The notes beneath the pieces are model-generated. The model searched no databases. It saw nothing but the letters and a program-made list of their open reading frames with translations, and was not told the origin of the DNA. The position numbers and the translations under genes were made by a program. From Muribaculaceae bacterium (GTDB lineage: Bacteria > Bacteroidota > Bacteroidia > Bacteroidales > Muribaculaceae): DNA of 39,666 nt. Shown piece after piece: positions 1-7,042 of the stretch; the first letter of the stretch is position 1, and every line of letters begins with the position of its first letter. Location: assembly GCA_017454355.1 (NCBI GenBank), contig JAFTDD010000016.1, positions 1 through 39,666 of the forward strand. The letters are read 5' to 3'.

Positions 1-2
1 AC

Positions 3-353
3 CCGCGTTGTATCCGCCCTAAGCCGCTGACGGAGCCTATCGGAATGGACGAGAAAGCGGCCGACGGCTCGCGGCTGCGGCCCTACGTGGTGTTCTTCGG
101 CGAACCGGTGCCGAACATTCGCCGGGCGACGGAACTGGTGGAGAGCGCCGACATTTTTGTGGTAATCGGCACGTCGCTCCTGGTCACACCTGCCGCCGAC
201 CTGCTCCATACGCCACACTGGAATGCCGCGCGCTACGTCATCGACCCGGGCGATGTGCCGTCGGCCGTCAATTTAGGCTACAAACACATTCGCGCCGGCG
301 CCTCGGCCGGCCTCGACGCTCTTGCCGAAATCCTGCTCACCACCGGAGATTGA
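3..353 (+). CDS. Sir2-family NAD-dependent protein deacylase, C-terminal part
   Basis: The window opens inside this gene; the frame is open from base 3 and ends with TGA at 353. The visible part carries the Sir2 signature: LRPYVVFFGE followed by PN, then ADIFVVIGTSLLVTPAADLL, which forms the NAD-binding strand and GTS loop of sirtuins. Sirtuins remove acyl groups from lysines in the cytoplasm, using NAD. The segment before LRPYVV holds one Cys (RCIRPKP) and no second CxxC pair where many sirtuins bind zinc, so this may be a zinc-less form; the first Cys pair would lie outside the window. An internal ATG at 45 lies within the conserved fold and is not the start. Family assignment is firm; substrate unknown. 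Confidence 0.85.
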   Translation, partial: PRCIRPKPLTEPIGMDEKAADGSRLRPYVVFFGEPVPNIRRATELVESADIFVVIGTSLLVTPAADLLHTPHWNAARYVIDPGDVPSAVNLGYKHIRAGASAGLDALAEILLTTGD

Positions 354-392
354 TTTCTTAGACATAAGCCTGAATTCCACAACTCGATATTT

Positions 393-443
393 TTATCTCA
401 AAAATTCTCGTGACTATATTTAAGGTTGCGGATTTTAGGATAA
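393..443 (+). repeat. Dispersed 51-base repeat, copy 1
   Basis: This stretch matches 34426-34476 at 44 of 51 positions by eye, without gaps. The best conserved part is AAGGTTGCGG followed by TTTAGG. Both copies lie on the plus strand just after a plus-strand gene (Sir2 here, dnaX at the other site). Function unknown; a shared 3'-end or promoter element is possible. Confidence 0.6.
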
Positions 444-480
444 GAATTCTTCGGGAAATATGCCATAAAAATCGGAGATA

Positions 481-544
481 TTTTCGCTGAAATTTTGAAG
501 TACTACTTCAGATTTTCGCTGAATTTTTGAAGTACCACTTCAGA
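481..544 (+). repeat. Two tandem 32-base repeats with palindromic cores, possible operator
   Basis: Bases 481-512 and 513-544 are tandem copies with two differences. Each contains a palindrome: GAAGTA-C-TACTTC (perfect) in the first and GAAGTA-C-CACTTC (one mismatch) in the second. They end about 15 bases upstream of the -33 element of the ATPase promoter, a natural place for a regulator to bind. No regulator gene is adjacent; an operator role is inference. Confidence 0.5.
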
Positions 545-559
545 TTTTCTGCATTTTTC

Positions 560-590
560 TTGCACATTTCGAGTTTATTAACTATTTTTG
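560..590 (+). promoter_or_regulatory. Bacteroidetes-type promoter for the DUF4143 ATPase
   Basis: TTG at 560-562, 20 bases, then TATTTTTG at 583-590, which matches the TAnnTTTG -7 element. Transcription would start near 597, leaving a leader of about 14 bases before ATG 611. This supports 611 rather than the upstream in-frame ATG at 527. Confidence 0.6.
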
Positions 591-610
591 CGCTCAAAAA
601 GATTAGAACA

Positions 611-1753
611 ATGCTTGAGCGTATATTAAATTTAGAAGAGGCGAGAGAGGACAGTCTGTTTCTCTGGGGCTCGCGGCAAACCGGAAAGAGCACATTGCTG
701 AAAATGCTTTTCCCTAAGGCCATAGTGTATGACCTGCTAAGGAGCGACTTGAGGATGTCGCTGCAACTTCACCCATCGCGGCTACGCCAAGAGTGCGAAA
801 TGTTCAGCGATGGCGAGTTGGTCATTATTGATGAGGTTCAGATGGTGCCCGCGCTGCTAAATGAGGTTCATTGGCTGATTGAGAATAAAGGCCTACGGTT
901 CATCCTGAGCGGATCAAGTGCCCGCAAGTTGCGGCGCAGTGGGGCAAACCTGTTGGGTGGTCGCGCGTTGAGCCAGACGTTATTTCCGCTCGTCAGTGCC
1001 GAAATTCCTGATTTCGATCTCAACCGCGCGTTAAATCACGGAATGCTGCCGCGTCACTATTTGCTGGAAAATCCCGCAATGAGACTGAGGGCATATATTG
1101 GCGATTACCTCCAGCAAGAGATTGCCGAAGAGGCGATTGTGAGGCGTTTAGACGCGTTCACTCGTTTCTTGCAAGTGGCGGCGCTGAGTAACAGCGAAAT
1201 TGTGAACTACACCAATATCGCCCAAGACTGCGGCGTGTCGTCAAAGACAGTCAAGGAGTACTTCACCATACTTGAGGACACGTTATTGGGATTTTTCCTG
1301 CCATCGTTCACCCGTGTGGTGAAACGCCGTGTTATTCAATCGCCAAAATTCTATTATTTTGATGTCGCAATTGCAAATCATCTGCTGCACCGGTACCCAC
1401 TGCAGCCGGGCACCGACACATACGGCCATGCGATTGAGCACCTTGTCATTCAAGAATTGCGGGCTTTTTTGGCCTACCGGCATCCATTCAAACGGTTTAG
1501 TTATTGGCACACGTTGGACAACAAATATGAGGTTGACGCCATCATTGGCGATGCCGAGGTGGCTATTGAAGTGAAATCAACGGTTAGCGTGTCGTCTCAC
1601 GATACCAAGGGATTGAAAGCCTTTGGCGAAGAATATCCGGTGGCCAAGCGGATTCTTGTCTGCCTTGAGGAGACGCCACGTTTGGTAAACGGCATAGAGG
1701 TGTGGCCGGTGTCAATGTTTTTCAAGCGGCTGTGGGACGGCAAAATCATCTGA
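611..1753 (+). CDS. AAA-type ATPase with DUF4143 domain
   Basis: A 380-residue protein of the family AAA_14 plus DUF4143, widespread in gut Bacteroidales and of unproven function. Walker A is GSRQTGKST (residues 20-28) and Walker B is LVIIDE (70-75). The C-terminal part has the spacing of a PD-(D/E)xK nuclease: VD at 308-309 and IEVK at 319-322. ATP binding is well supported; nuclease activity is a prediction from the motif only. The start at 611 is chosen because the promoter -7 element ends at 590 and the family begins near this Met; an ATG at 527 in the same frame would add 28 AT-encoded residues overlapping the promoter. It is a single-gene unit, often strain-variable in this phylum. Confidence 0.85.
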   Translation: MLERILNLEEAREDSLFLWGSRQTGKSTLLKMLFPKAIVYDLLRSDLRMSLQLHPSRLRQECEMFSDGELVIIDEVQMVPALLNEVHWLIENKGLRFILSGSSARKLRRSGANLLGGRALSQTLFPLVSAEIPDFDLNRALNHGMLPRHYLLENPAMRLRAYIGDYLQQEIAEEAIVRRLDAFTRFLQVAALSNSEIVNYTNIAQDCGVSSKTVKEYFTILEDTLLGFFLPSFTRVVKRRVIQSPKFYYFDVAIANHLLHRYPLQPGTDTYGHAIEHLVIQELRAFLAYRHPFKRFSYWHTLDNKYEVDAIIGDAEVAIEVKSTVSVSSHDTKGLKAFGEEYPVAKRILVCLEETPRLVNGIEVWPVSMFFKRLWDGKII

Positions 1754-1863
1754 ATGTGCTACTCTGATTCACTGCAAAAGTCGCTTAAAATTATAACATG
1801 AATATCAATGAATCTTCTTGTTAAAAACAACTTGCGGTATGAGGTTCACTTTTTGCAACGGAC

Positions 1864-2008
1864 TCAATTATCAAATATTTGTGACCACTCGGAATAATTC
1901 GGACTGCTGTAGTAGGCAGCGGCCTCGTTCAAGTTCGGTACAGAACACCATGCTGTAGTAATAGTACTGCTTCTTGCCTTTCAATTGATTTTTAACATGT
2001 ATATCCAT
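1864..2008 (-). pseudogene. Possible small gene or frameshifted gene remnant
   Basis: On the minus strand an ATG at 2008 opens a 45-codon frame (stop 1871-1873) that begins MDIHVKNQLKGKKQYYYYS and reads on as MVFCTEL. At about base 1937 the sense seems to pass to the next frame, which continues LNEAAAYYSSPNYSEWSQ and stops at 1864-1866. The joined reading looks more like a real protein than either frame alone, so I suspect one frameshift in a short gene or in the 3' end of a decayed one. No family is recognised. The rest of the gap 1754-2108 holds only the inverted repeat at 2001-2066. Confidence 0.3.
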
Positions 2009-2066
2009 AAATTATCCATGACTATCAATGCGGATGATAAATAATTCATGGATAATTTATGGATAT
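2001..2066. repeat. Perfect 21-base inverted repeat
   Basis: Arms 2001-2021 and 2046-2066 are exact reverse complements, with a 24-base loop. The arms are AT-rich and contain the word ATCCATAAATTATCCAT. The site lies between the converging ATPase and arcC genes, so a bidirectional terminator is possible, but there is no clear T tract directly after either arm. Confidence 0.6.
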
Positions 2067-2108
2067 TTATGATTAAATTAATAAGCGTCTTTCTTCTTTG
2101 CCGTATGA

Positions 2109-3050
2109 TTATCGGTCCTCGATTAGGGTGCCGGTGAGGCCCCGGAGGGCGGCGCGGGCCGTGGTGAGGGAGGTGATGAGGGCGGTGCCGCCGTGGCTGT
2201 GCTCAACAAAGTCGAGGCAGGACTCTATCTTGGGCAACATACTGCCGGGGGCGAAATGGCCTTGGGCGATGTACTCGCGTGCCTGAGCCGCGTTGAGGCG
2301 GTCGAGGTCTCGCTGAGAGGGCTGACGGTAGTTGATTGACACCTTCTCGACGGCGGTGAGGATAACAAGCATATCGGCACCGAGGTCGAGGGCGAGGCGC
2401 GCGCTGGCGCGGTCTTTGTCGATAACGGCCGCCACGCCGGTGTAGTCGCCCGGCGCATTTTCCACAACGGGGATGCCTCCGCCGCCCACGGTGATGACCA
2501 CCGTGCCGGCCTCAACAAGGCGCTCCACCACAGGCAGTTCCACAATCTTGACGGGCATGGGCGATGGCACCACGCGGCGGTAGCCGCGGCCGGCGTCCTC
2601 AACAAAGGTGTAGCCCGTCGTGGCGGCGATGCGCTCGGCCTCGTCTTTACTGTAGAACATACCCACGGGTTTTGTGGGATGATGGAAAGCCTCGTCGGAA
2701 CCGTCCACGACTACCTGCGTGACCACTGTGGCACACGGGCGGTTGATGTCGCGCCGCGCCAATTCGCGCGTCACGGCCTGCTGCAGGTGGTAGCCGATGT
2801 AGCCTTGCGTCATCGCGCCACACTCGGGGAAAGGCATTGCCGGAGTACCCCCACCGTGGCCGGCGGCATACTCAAAGGCGAGGTTCACCATGCCCACCTG
2901 CGGGCCGTTGCCGTGGCCGATAACCACGTCATATCCTTCCTCAACGAGGTCGACGATGGTTGAGGCCGTGCCGTCCACCAGAGCCAGTTGCTCCTCGGGC
3001 GTCTTGCCCAGGGCGTTGCCGCCCAAGGCAATCACTATTCTTTTGTTCAC
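2109..3050 (-). CDS. arcC: Carbamate kinase
   Basis: Last enzyme of the arginine deiminase pathway: it moves the phosphate of carbamoyl phosphate to ADP, giving ATP, ammonia and CO2 in the cytoplasm. The 313 residues are the normal length for the family. Family marks are the N-terminal VIALGGNALG, the GHGNGPQVG stretch (residues 45-53), GRGYRRVVPSP, the GGGGIPV nucleotide-binding loop, and the VIDKD segment. It is the last gene of a minus-strand operon arcA-arcB-arcC, 15 bases behind arcB; that gap holds TAATTAG heptamers. The ATG at 3050 puts the ALGGNA motif at its usual position. Function is firm from similarity and context. Confidence 0.95.
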   Translation of the reverse strand: MNKRIVIALGGNALGKTPEEQLALVDGTASTIVDLVEEGYDVVIGHGNGPQVGMVNLAFEYAAGHGGGTPAMPFPECGAMTQGYIGYHLQQAVTRELARRDINRPCATVVTQVVVDGSDEAFHHPTKPVGMFYSKDEAERIAATTGYTFVEDAGRGYRRVVPSPMPVKIVELPVVERLVEAGTVVITVGGGGIPVVENAPGDYTGVAAVIDKDRASARLALDLGADMLVILTAVEKVSINYRQPSQRDLDRLNAAQAREYIAQGHFAPGSMLPKIESCLDFVEHSHGGTALITSLTTARAALRGLTGTLIEDR

Positions 3051-3065
3051 TTGAGTAATTAGTAA
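3051..3065 (-). repeat. TAATTAG heptamers between arcB and arcC
   Basis: The 15-base gap and flanks read GTAATTAGTAATTAGTTGAG on the plus strand, a 7-base period. The arcB stop codon lies within the run. It belongs to the family of 7-base repeats seen in many gaps of this window. Confidence 0.6.
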
Positions 3066-4058
3066 TTAGTTGAGGGTGGCGTAGATGACGGCTTTGATGG
3101 TGTGCATACGGTTCTCGGCCTCGTCAAAGACGCGCGACTGCGGTCCGCGGAACACGCTGTCGGCGACTTCCATCTCTTTGAGGCCGAATTTCTCGTAAAT
3201 CTCGCGGCCGACGGTTGTCTCCAGGTCGTGGAACGACGGCAGGCAGTGCATGAAGATGGCGTCCGGGGCGGCGTTGGCCATCACGGCCTCGTTCACCTGA
3301 TAGGGGCTGAGCAACTTGATGCGCTTCTCCCACAGTTCTGCCGGCTCACCCATCGACACCCAGATGTCGGTATAAATCACGTTAGCGCCACGCGTGCCCT
3401 CCTCCACATTGTCGGTGAGGGTGATAGTGCTGCCGTTCTGGTCGGCAATACGGCGGCACGTGGCCACCAGTTCGGCGTCAGGCATATTCTCTGCCGGGCC
3501 GCAGGCCACAAAGTTGATGCCCAGTTTGGCCGAGACGACCATGAGCGAGTTGGCCACGTTGTTGCGCGCGTCGCCCATAAAGACCATTTTCAGGCCCTTG
3601 TAGCGGCCGAAGTTCTCCTCGATGGTGAGCACGTCGGCGAGCATCTGTGTGGGGTGGAACTGCGTGGTGAGGCCGTTCCACACGGGCACGCCGGCATAGC
3701 GCGCGAGGTCCTCGACAATCTGCTGGTCAAAGCCGCGGTACTCGATGCCGTCATACATGCGGCCCAGCACCTTGGCCGTGTCCTCGAGCGACTCCTTCTT
3801 GCCCATCTGCGACGAGCCCGGGTCGAGGTATGTCACGCCCAGGCCCAGGTCGTTGCCGGCCACCTCAAACGAGCAACGCGTGCGCGTCGACGTTTTTTCA
3901 AACAGCAGCACGATGTTCTTGCCGGTGAGCCATTTGTGGGGCGTGCCGGAACGCTTCATGCGCTTGAAATCCTTGGAGAGTTCAAGCAGATATTTAATCT
4001 CGTCGGTTGTGAAATCGAGTAACTTCAGGAAACTTCTTCCCGCTAAACTTCTTGGCAT
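3066..4058 (-). CDS. arcB: Ornithine carbamoyltransferase, catabolic by context
   Basis: Cytoplasmic enzyme that phosphorolyses citrulline to ornithine and carbamoyl phosphate. At 330 residues it is of the ArcB/ArgF type. Visible sites are STRTR (57-61, carbamoyl phosphate), HPTQ (135-138), SMGE (235-238, ornithine/citrulline) and HCLPSFHD (from 271, with the catalytic Cys272). The sequence alone does not fully separate anabolic ArgF from catabolic ArcB, but its place between arcA and arcC strongly favours the catabolic role. The start MPRSLAGRSFLKLLDFT is typical of the family. A 113-base gap upstream, holding a GC-rich repeat and a hairpin, separates it from arcA. Confidence 0.93.
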   Translation of the reverse strand: MPRSLAGRSFLKLLDFTTDEIKYLLELSKDFKRMKRSGTPHKWLTGKNIVLLFEKTSTRTRCSFEVAGNDLGLGVTYLDPGSSQMGKKESLEDTAKVLGRMYDGIEYRGFDQQIVEDLARYAGVPVWNGLTTQFHPTQMLADVLTIEENFGRYKGLKMVFMGDARNNVANSLMVVSAKLGINFVACGPAENMPDAELVATCRRIADQNGSTITLTDNVEEGTRGANVIYTDIWVSMGEPAELWEKRIKLLSPYQVNEAVMANAAPDAIFMHCLPSFHDLETTVGREIYEKFGLKEMEVADSVFRGPQSRVFDEAENRMHTIKAVIYATLN

Positions 4059-4104
4059 AATCTTCGTTTTCGTTGTTAGTTTTTAGTTTTTCGTTGTTTT
4101 TTTT

Positions 4105-4138
4105 GGGGGCGGCGCCGGGGGGCGCGCCATGGCCAACC
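4105..4138 (-). repeat. GC-rich dispersed repeat (family C), copy 1
   Basis: Read on the plus strand this copy has GGCGCCGGGGGGCGCGCC followed by ATGGCCAACC. It belongs to a family whose general form is GGCCGGCGCG, a variable base, GGGCGCGCGGC, then ATGGnCAACC. The first two blocks can fold into a bulged hairpin. It lies between arcA and arcB, both on the minus strand. Confidence 0.6.
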
Positions 4139-4142
4139 ATCT

Positions 4143-4160
4143 CCCCTCCTTTAGGAGGGG
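4143..4160. repeat. Small perfect hairpin in the arcA-arcB gap
   Basis: CCCCTCCT-TT-AGGAGGGG, a perfect 8-base stem with a 2-base gap, 12 bases past the arcA stop codon. It could damp transcription or protect the arcA message 3' end. There is no T tract on the minus strand directly after it, so a strong intrinsic terminator is unlikely. Confidence 0.5.
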
Positions 4161-4171
4161 ACGGGGGAGGA

Positions 4172-5401
4172 CTAGTCTCGCCAGAGCGGCATGCTCATGC
4201 AGCGGGGACCGCCGCGGCCGCGCGAGAGTTCGCTGCTGGGTATTTCGAGCACGGTAATGCCTTGCTCCCGCAGGATGGCGTTGGTGACGTTGTTGCGCTC
4301 ATAGACGATCACCTTGCCCGGGGCTACACAGAGGGTGTTGGAGCCGTCGTTCCACTGCTCGCGCTCGGCCGAGATGCGGTCGCCGCCTCCACATTCAATC
4401 AGGGTGACGCTCTCCACGCCGAGGGCCTCGGCGAGGATGTCGGCGAGAGTCTCACGCTTCCGCGAGATTTTCACGCGGTCGTCGTTCTTGCCCGGGGTGA
4501 TTTTGAAGACTTCAAGCGGTCCGAGGATGCCCGGGTGCATGATGAACTTGTCGTGGTCCACCTGGGTGAAAACGGTGTCGAGGTGCATAAACGCACGGCT
4601 CTCGGGAATGCGTATGGCAAGGATAGTCTCGATGGTGGCATGGCGGTTGGCAAAGATATTTTTTGCCAATCGCTCGATGGCGTCGGGCTCGGTGCGCTGC
4701 GAGATGCCCACGGCCAGAGTGTGCTCATTGAGGTTGAGCACATCGCCGCCCTCGATGTGGAAGGGGCGGGTGCGGTCGTAGTAATGCTCCACCTCCATAA
4801 AGTCGGGGTGGTAGCGGAAGATGTAGTCGGCATAGATTGTCTCGCGACAGCGCGTGGTGGAGTACATACGGTTGATGCCCACACCGGTGCCGATACTCTC
4901 AAAGGGGTCGCGCGTGAAGTAGAGGTTAGGCATCGGGTTGACCACGATGCGGCTCTCGCCCTTGACCATATCGGCCAGCGAACTGCGGATGTTGTGATTG
5001 CGAAGCGGCAACTCGTGCAGGGCAATGCCCTCCATCGTCTTGAGCACCAATTCTTTGTTTGACTTGATGTCGCTCAAATAGTCGTAAATTGCCTCGTGAT
5101 AACGCGTTGCTCTCACTCCGGCCTCGGCAATGTACTGTCGCAGGAAGCCCTCGCGCACCTGCGGATTGAGATCGAGCACCTGAGTCATATAGTCCTCCAG
5201 ATAGACGACCTCCACGCCGTTGTCGCACAGCGTCTGCGAGAAAGCGTCGTGCTCCTCTTGGGCAACCTTGAGATAGGGGATGTCATCAAAAAGGAGTTCT
5301 TCCAGCGTGTTGGGCGTCAAATTGAGCAACTCGCGTCCGGGACGGTGCAGCAACACCTTCCGTAGCGGTTTTATCTCGCTTGTGACATTAATACCTTTCA
5401 T
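4172..5401 (-). CDS. arcA: Arginine deiminase
   Basis: Hydrolyses arginine to citrulline and ammonia in the cytoplasm, the first step of the pathway. It has 409 residues, the usual length for ArcA. The N-terminus SEIKPLRKVLLHRPGREL is the classic ArcA opening. NLYFTRDP, HIEGGDVLNL and MHLDTVFT carry substrate-binding residues, and the C-terminus GGPRCMSMP holds the nucleophile Cys401. It is the first gene of the minus-strand arc operon; a -7 element lies about 40 bases upstream. No arginine/ornithine antiporter (arcD) or ArgR-type regulator lies in the window, so transport is unexplained here. Identification is firm. Confidence 0.96.
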   Translation of the reverse strand: MKGINVTSEIKPLRKVLLHRPGRELLNLTPNTLEELLFDDIPYLKVAQEEHDAFSQTLCDNGVEVVYLEDYMTQVLDLNPQVREGFLRQYIAEAGVRATRYHEAIYDYLSDIKSNKELVLKTMEGIALHELPLRNHNIRSSLADMVKGESRIVVNPMPNLYFTRDPFESIGTGVGINRMYSTTRCRETIYADYIFRYHPDFMEVEHYYDRTRPFHIEGGDVLNLNEHTLAVGISQRTEPDAIERLAKNIFANRHATIETILAIRIPESRAFMHLDTVFTQVDHDKFIMHPGILGPLEVFKITPGKNDDRVKISRKRETLADILAEALGVESVTLIECGGGDRISAEREQWNDGSNTLCVAPGKVIVYERNNVTNAILREQGITVLEIPSSELSRGRGGPRCMSMPLWRD

Positions 5402-5442
5402 GCGGATATATCGTTTCGTTAAGGTTTATGCATTTCAATGCA

Positions 5443-5450
5443 CAAAATTA
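5443..5450 (-). promoter_or_regulatory. Probable -7 promoter element for arcA
   Basis: The minus strand reads TAATTTTG, an exact TAnnTTTG match, 42 bases before the arcA ATG. A TTG lies 16 bases farther upstream, closer than the usual 19-21, so the -33 partner is weak. Confidence 0.5.
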
Positions 5451-5519
5451 CAATTTTTTGCCGACACAATCTTATATCTCACGTAAAATTTCGTAAAACT
5501 TCACGTAAAAATCGTGAAA

Positions 5520-5592
5520 GGCCGGCGCGTGGGCGCGCGGCATGGACAACCGGGGCGCGGCATGGACAACCGGGGCGCGCGGCATGGGCAAC
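5520..5592 (-). repeat. GC-rich dispersed repeat (family C), copy 2, internally triplicated
   Basis: A full unit (GGCCGGCGCG, T, GGGCGCGCGG, then CATGGACAACC) is followed by two shorter copies of its right half (GGGGCGCGGCATGGACAACC and a variant). The run ends at the stop codon of the membrane-protein gene. It lies between two minus-strand genes, in the same orientation as the other copies. The 190-base gap 5402-5591 holds only this and the arcA promoter. Confidence 0.65.
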
Positions 5593-6302
5593 TACTCGTC
5601 TTGGCCGGGCAGGGGAGGGGGCAGGACGTCCTGGTATTTGTCGAGGAACGCTTGGGGCGGGTTAGCGAGGTCTCGCTCATCGGCGCGCGTGACGTAGTAG
5701 AGCACGACACTGGCTGCGATGCTGCCGGCAACGAGGGCGAGTTCGCCGCCGTTGAAATAATGCAGGTTGTTGAACGACAGCAGGGCAACGAGCAACGCCA
5801 CTTGCAGCAACACTTTTAGCGCTTTCTTGCCCATACTCACCGGCGAGGGCTGCGCCATACCGATATAGAGGCACATTCCCAACAGGAAGGCGCATAGCGG
5901 CATACCATAGACGGCTAACTGGAAGTCGCTGTTTTGTGGCCAGCCCCAGATGAGGCCCTTGAGGTCGACAGAGCAGGCACTCGTGTCGATGTCGCCGCCG
6001 GTGATGGCGGCCGCGCCGGCGTCCACAACGGTTTCGGCGACAGACGCCGACACATCGTTGATGATGGAGTGGTAGAGCGACGGCAGGAAAAAATAGGATA
6101 TAAAGGCCATCGCGATTAGTAGTCCCAAACCGATTTTTGAGTTGCGGTCAGTTGTCTTTTGGTCGAACGTGCAGTCGTCAATCGTGTCGCGGAAGGCGAG
6201 GCGGAATTGGACGCAGCAATAGGCGACTCCCACGATAAAGAGGGTCGTTGCCATGGCATAGAATTGCCACTTGGTCAAGCCGGGTAAAGTTGTTTCAAGC
6301 AT
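5592..6302 (-). CDS. Unrecognised integral membrane protein
   Basis: 236 residues with about five hydrophobic segments (near residues 13-32, 57-76, 128-150, 160-177 and 190-206). A loop between the second and third segments contains two Cys and is rich in Ala, Asp and Ser; the tail ends PPPLPGQDE. I do not recognise a family. It is the third gene of a minus-strand run (folA-lpxB, SpoU methylase, this gene), but the 134-base gap upstream is filled with heptamers and hairpins, so co-transcription is uncertain. Its ATG at 6302 lies directly beside the heptamer run. Codon use is like that of its neighbours. Confidence 0.7.
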   Translation of the reverse strand: MLETTLPGLTKWQFYAMATTLFIVGVAYCCVQFRLAFRDTIDDCTFDQKTTDRNSKIGLGLLIAMAFISYFFLPSLYHSIINDVSASVAETVVDAGAAAITGGDIDTSACSVDLKGLIWGWPQNSDFQLAVYGMPLCAFLLGMCLYIGMAQPSPVSMGKKALKVLLQVALLVALLSFNNLHYFNGGELALVAGSIAASVVLYYVTRADERDLANPPQAFLDKYQDVLPPPLPGQDE

Positions 6303-6305
6303 AGC

Positions 6306-6373
6306 AGATGTTAGATGTTAGATGTTAGATGTTAGATGTTAGATGTTAGATGTTAGATGTTAGATGTTAGATG
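6306..6373 (-). repeat. TTAGATG heptamer run, nearly ten copies
   Basis: About 9.7 perfect copies of a 7-base unit (plus strand ATGTTAG). The run starts four bases upstream of the start codon of the membrane-protein gene and is therefore in its leader. Copy number is expected to change by slippage and could alter translation. Confidence 0.9.
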
Positions 6374-6392
6374 GCAGCCACGGGGTGGCTGC
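6374..6392. repeat. Hairpin family A, copy 1
   Basis: GCAGCCAC-GGG-GTGGCTGC, a perfect 8-base stem. The same stem with loop GAG occurs at 32443-32461. It follows directly on the heptamer run. Confidence 0.65.
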
Positions 6393-6404
6393 AAACGGTC
6401 GTTA

Positions 6405-6428
6405 GTGGGCGGGGCGGTGCCCGTCCAC
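6405..6428. repeat. Hairpin family B, copy 1
   Basis: GTGGGCGGG, loop GCGGTG, CCCGTCCAC: nine paired positions with one mismatch. Copies at 10887-10910 and 30501-30524 share stem and loop. It lies eight bases past the stop codon of the SpoU methylase gene, so it may act as an mRNA 3'-end structure. Confidence 0.65.
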
Positions 6429-6436
6429 CATTAACG

Positions 6437-6964
6437 TTAGATGTTGGATGTGGCGAAATGCCACATGACGATGGCGGCGGTGCAGGCCACGTTCATGGAG
6501 TGCTTGGTGCCGCGCTGCGGCAGTTCGAGGCACGCGTCGGCGGCATCGACCACGGCTTGGCTGACGCCTTTCACCTCATGGCCGAGCACGAGGGCGTAGC
6601 GCACGCCGGGCTGCGGCACAAACCGCTCGAGGCTCACGCTGCCGTGTACCTGCTCCACGGCGAGAATGACGTAGCCCTCTTGCCGCAACGCTTCCACCGC
6701 CTCAATCGCGGTGGCATAGCGGACCCACGCCACCGCTTCTTCGGCGCCGAGAGCGGTCTTGTGGATTTCGGGACGCGGCGGCACGGGCGTGATGCCACAC
6801 AAGACAATGCGTTCGATGCCCATCGCATCGGCCGTGCGGAAAATCGAGCCCACGTTCATCTCGCTGCGCACCTCGTCCAGCACAACAGTCACCGGCAGTT
6901 TCTCTGCCGCGAGGCTCTGCTCCACGGTGAGCCTGTGGAGTTCCTCCATCGTCTTCTTCTTCAT
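6437..6964 (-). CDS. SpoU/TrmH-family RNA 2'-O-methyltransferase
   Basis: A 175-residue SPOUT-class enzyme, expected to methylate a ribose in tRNA or rRNA using S-adenosylmethionine. The three SpoU motifs are visible: NVGSIFRTADA (near residues 37-47), LVLGHEVKGVS (near 126-136, where most members have GNE), and LPQRGTKHSMNVACTAAI (near 148-165), which forms the trefoil-knot cofactor site. It lacks the N-terminal substrate-binding domain of longer family members, so the exact target cannot be called. Heptamers (TTAGTTG type) and a family C repeat lie in the 57-base gap before it on the minus strand. Confidence 0.88.
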   Translation of the reverse strand: MKKKTMEELHRLTVEQSLAAEKLPVTVVLDEVRSEMNVGSIFRTADAMGIERIVLCGITPVPPRPEIHKTALGAEEAVAWVRYATAIEAVEALRQEGYVILAVEQVHGSVSLERFVPQPGVRYALVLGHEVKGVSQAVVDAADACLELPQRGTKHSMNVACTAAIVMWHFATSNI

Positions 6965-6984
6965 GTAGTCGTTAGTTGTTAGGG

Positions 6985-7017
6985 GGCCGGCGCCGGGGGG
7001 CGCGGCATGGCCAACCG
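6985..7017 (-). repeat. GC-rich dispersed repeat (family C), copy 3
   Basis: Reads GGCCGGCGCC, then GGGGGGCGCGGCATGG and CCAACC on the plus strand. It lies between the stop codon of folA-lpxB and the start of the SpoU gene, both on the minus strand, and is flanked on both sides by TTAGTCG-type heptamers. Confidence 0.65.
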
Positions 7018-7019
7018 GT

Positions 7020-7042
7020 TGTTATTCGTTAGTCGTTAGTAG
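7020..7042 (-). repeat. TTAGTCG heptamers across the folA-lpxB stop codon
   Basis: TTATTCG, TTAGTCG and TTAGTAG follow one another on the plus strand. They encode the last residues (LTTNE) and the stop of the fusion protein. Confidence 0.6.

Noticed and set aside
4143-4160. CCCCTCCT hairpin as a strong terminator of arcA
   Set aside because: No T tract follows on the minus strand and arcB-arcC must be read through.
4073-5062. Long open frame (329 codons) antisense to arcA, and a similar one at 3102-4022 antisense to arcB
   Set aside because: Both lie over certain arc genes and show only low-complexity Ala/Val/His composition.
6306-6373. Heptamer run as a CRISPR array
   Set aside because: Units are contiguous 7-mers without spacers, and no cas gene is present.
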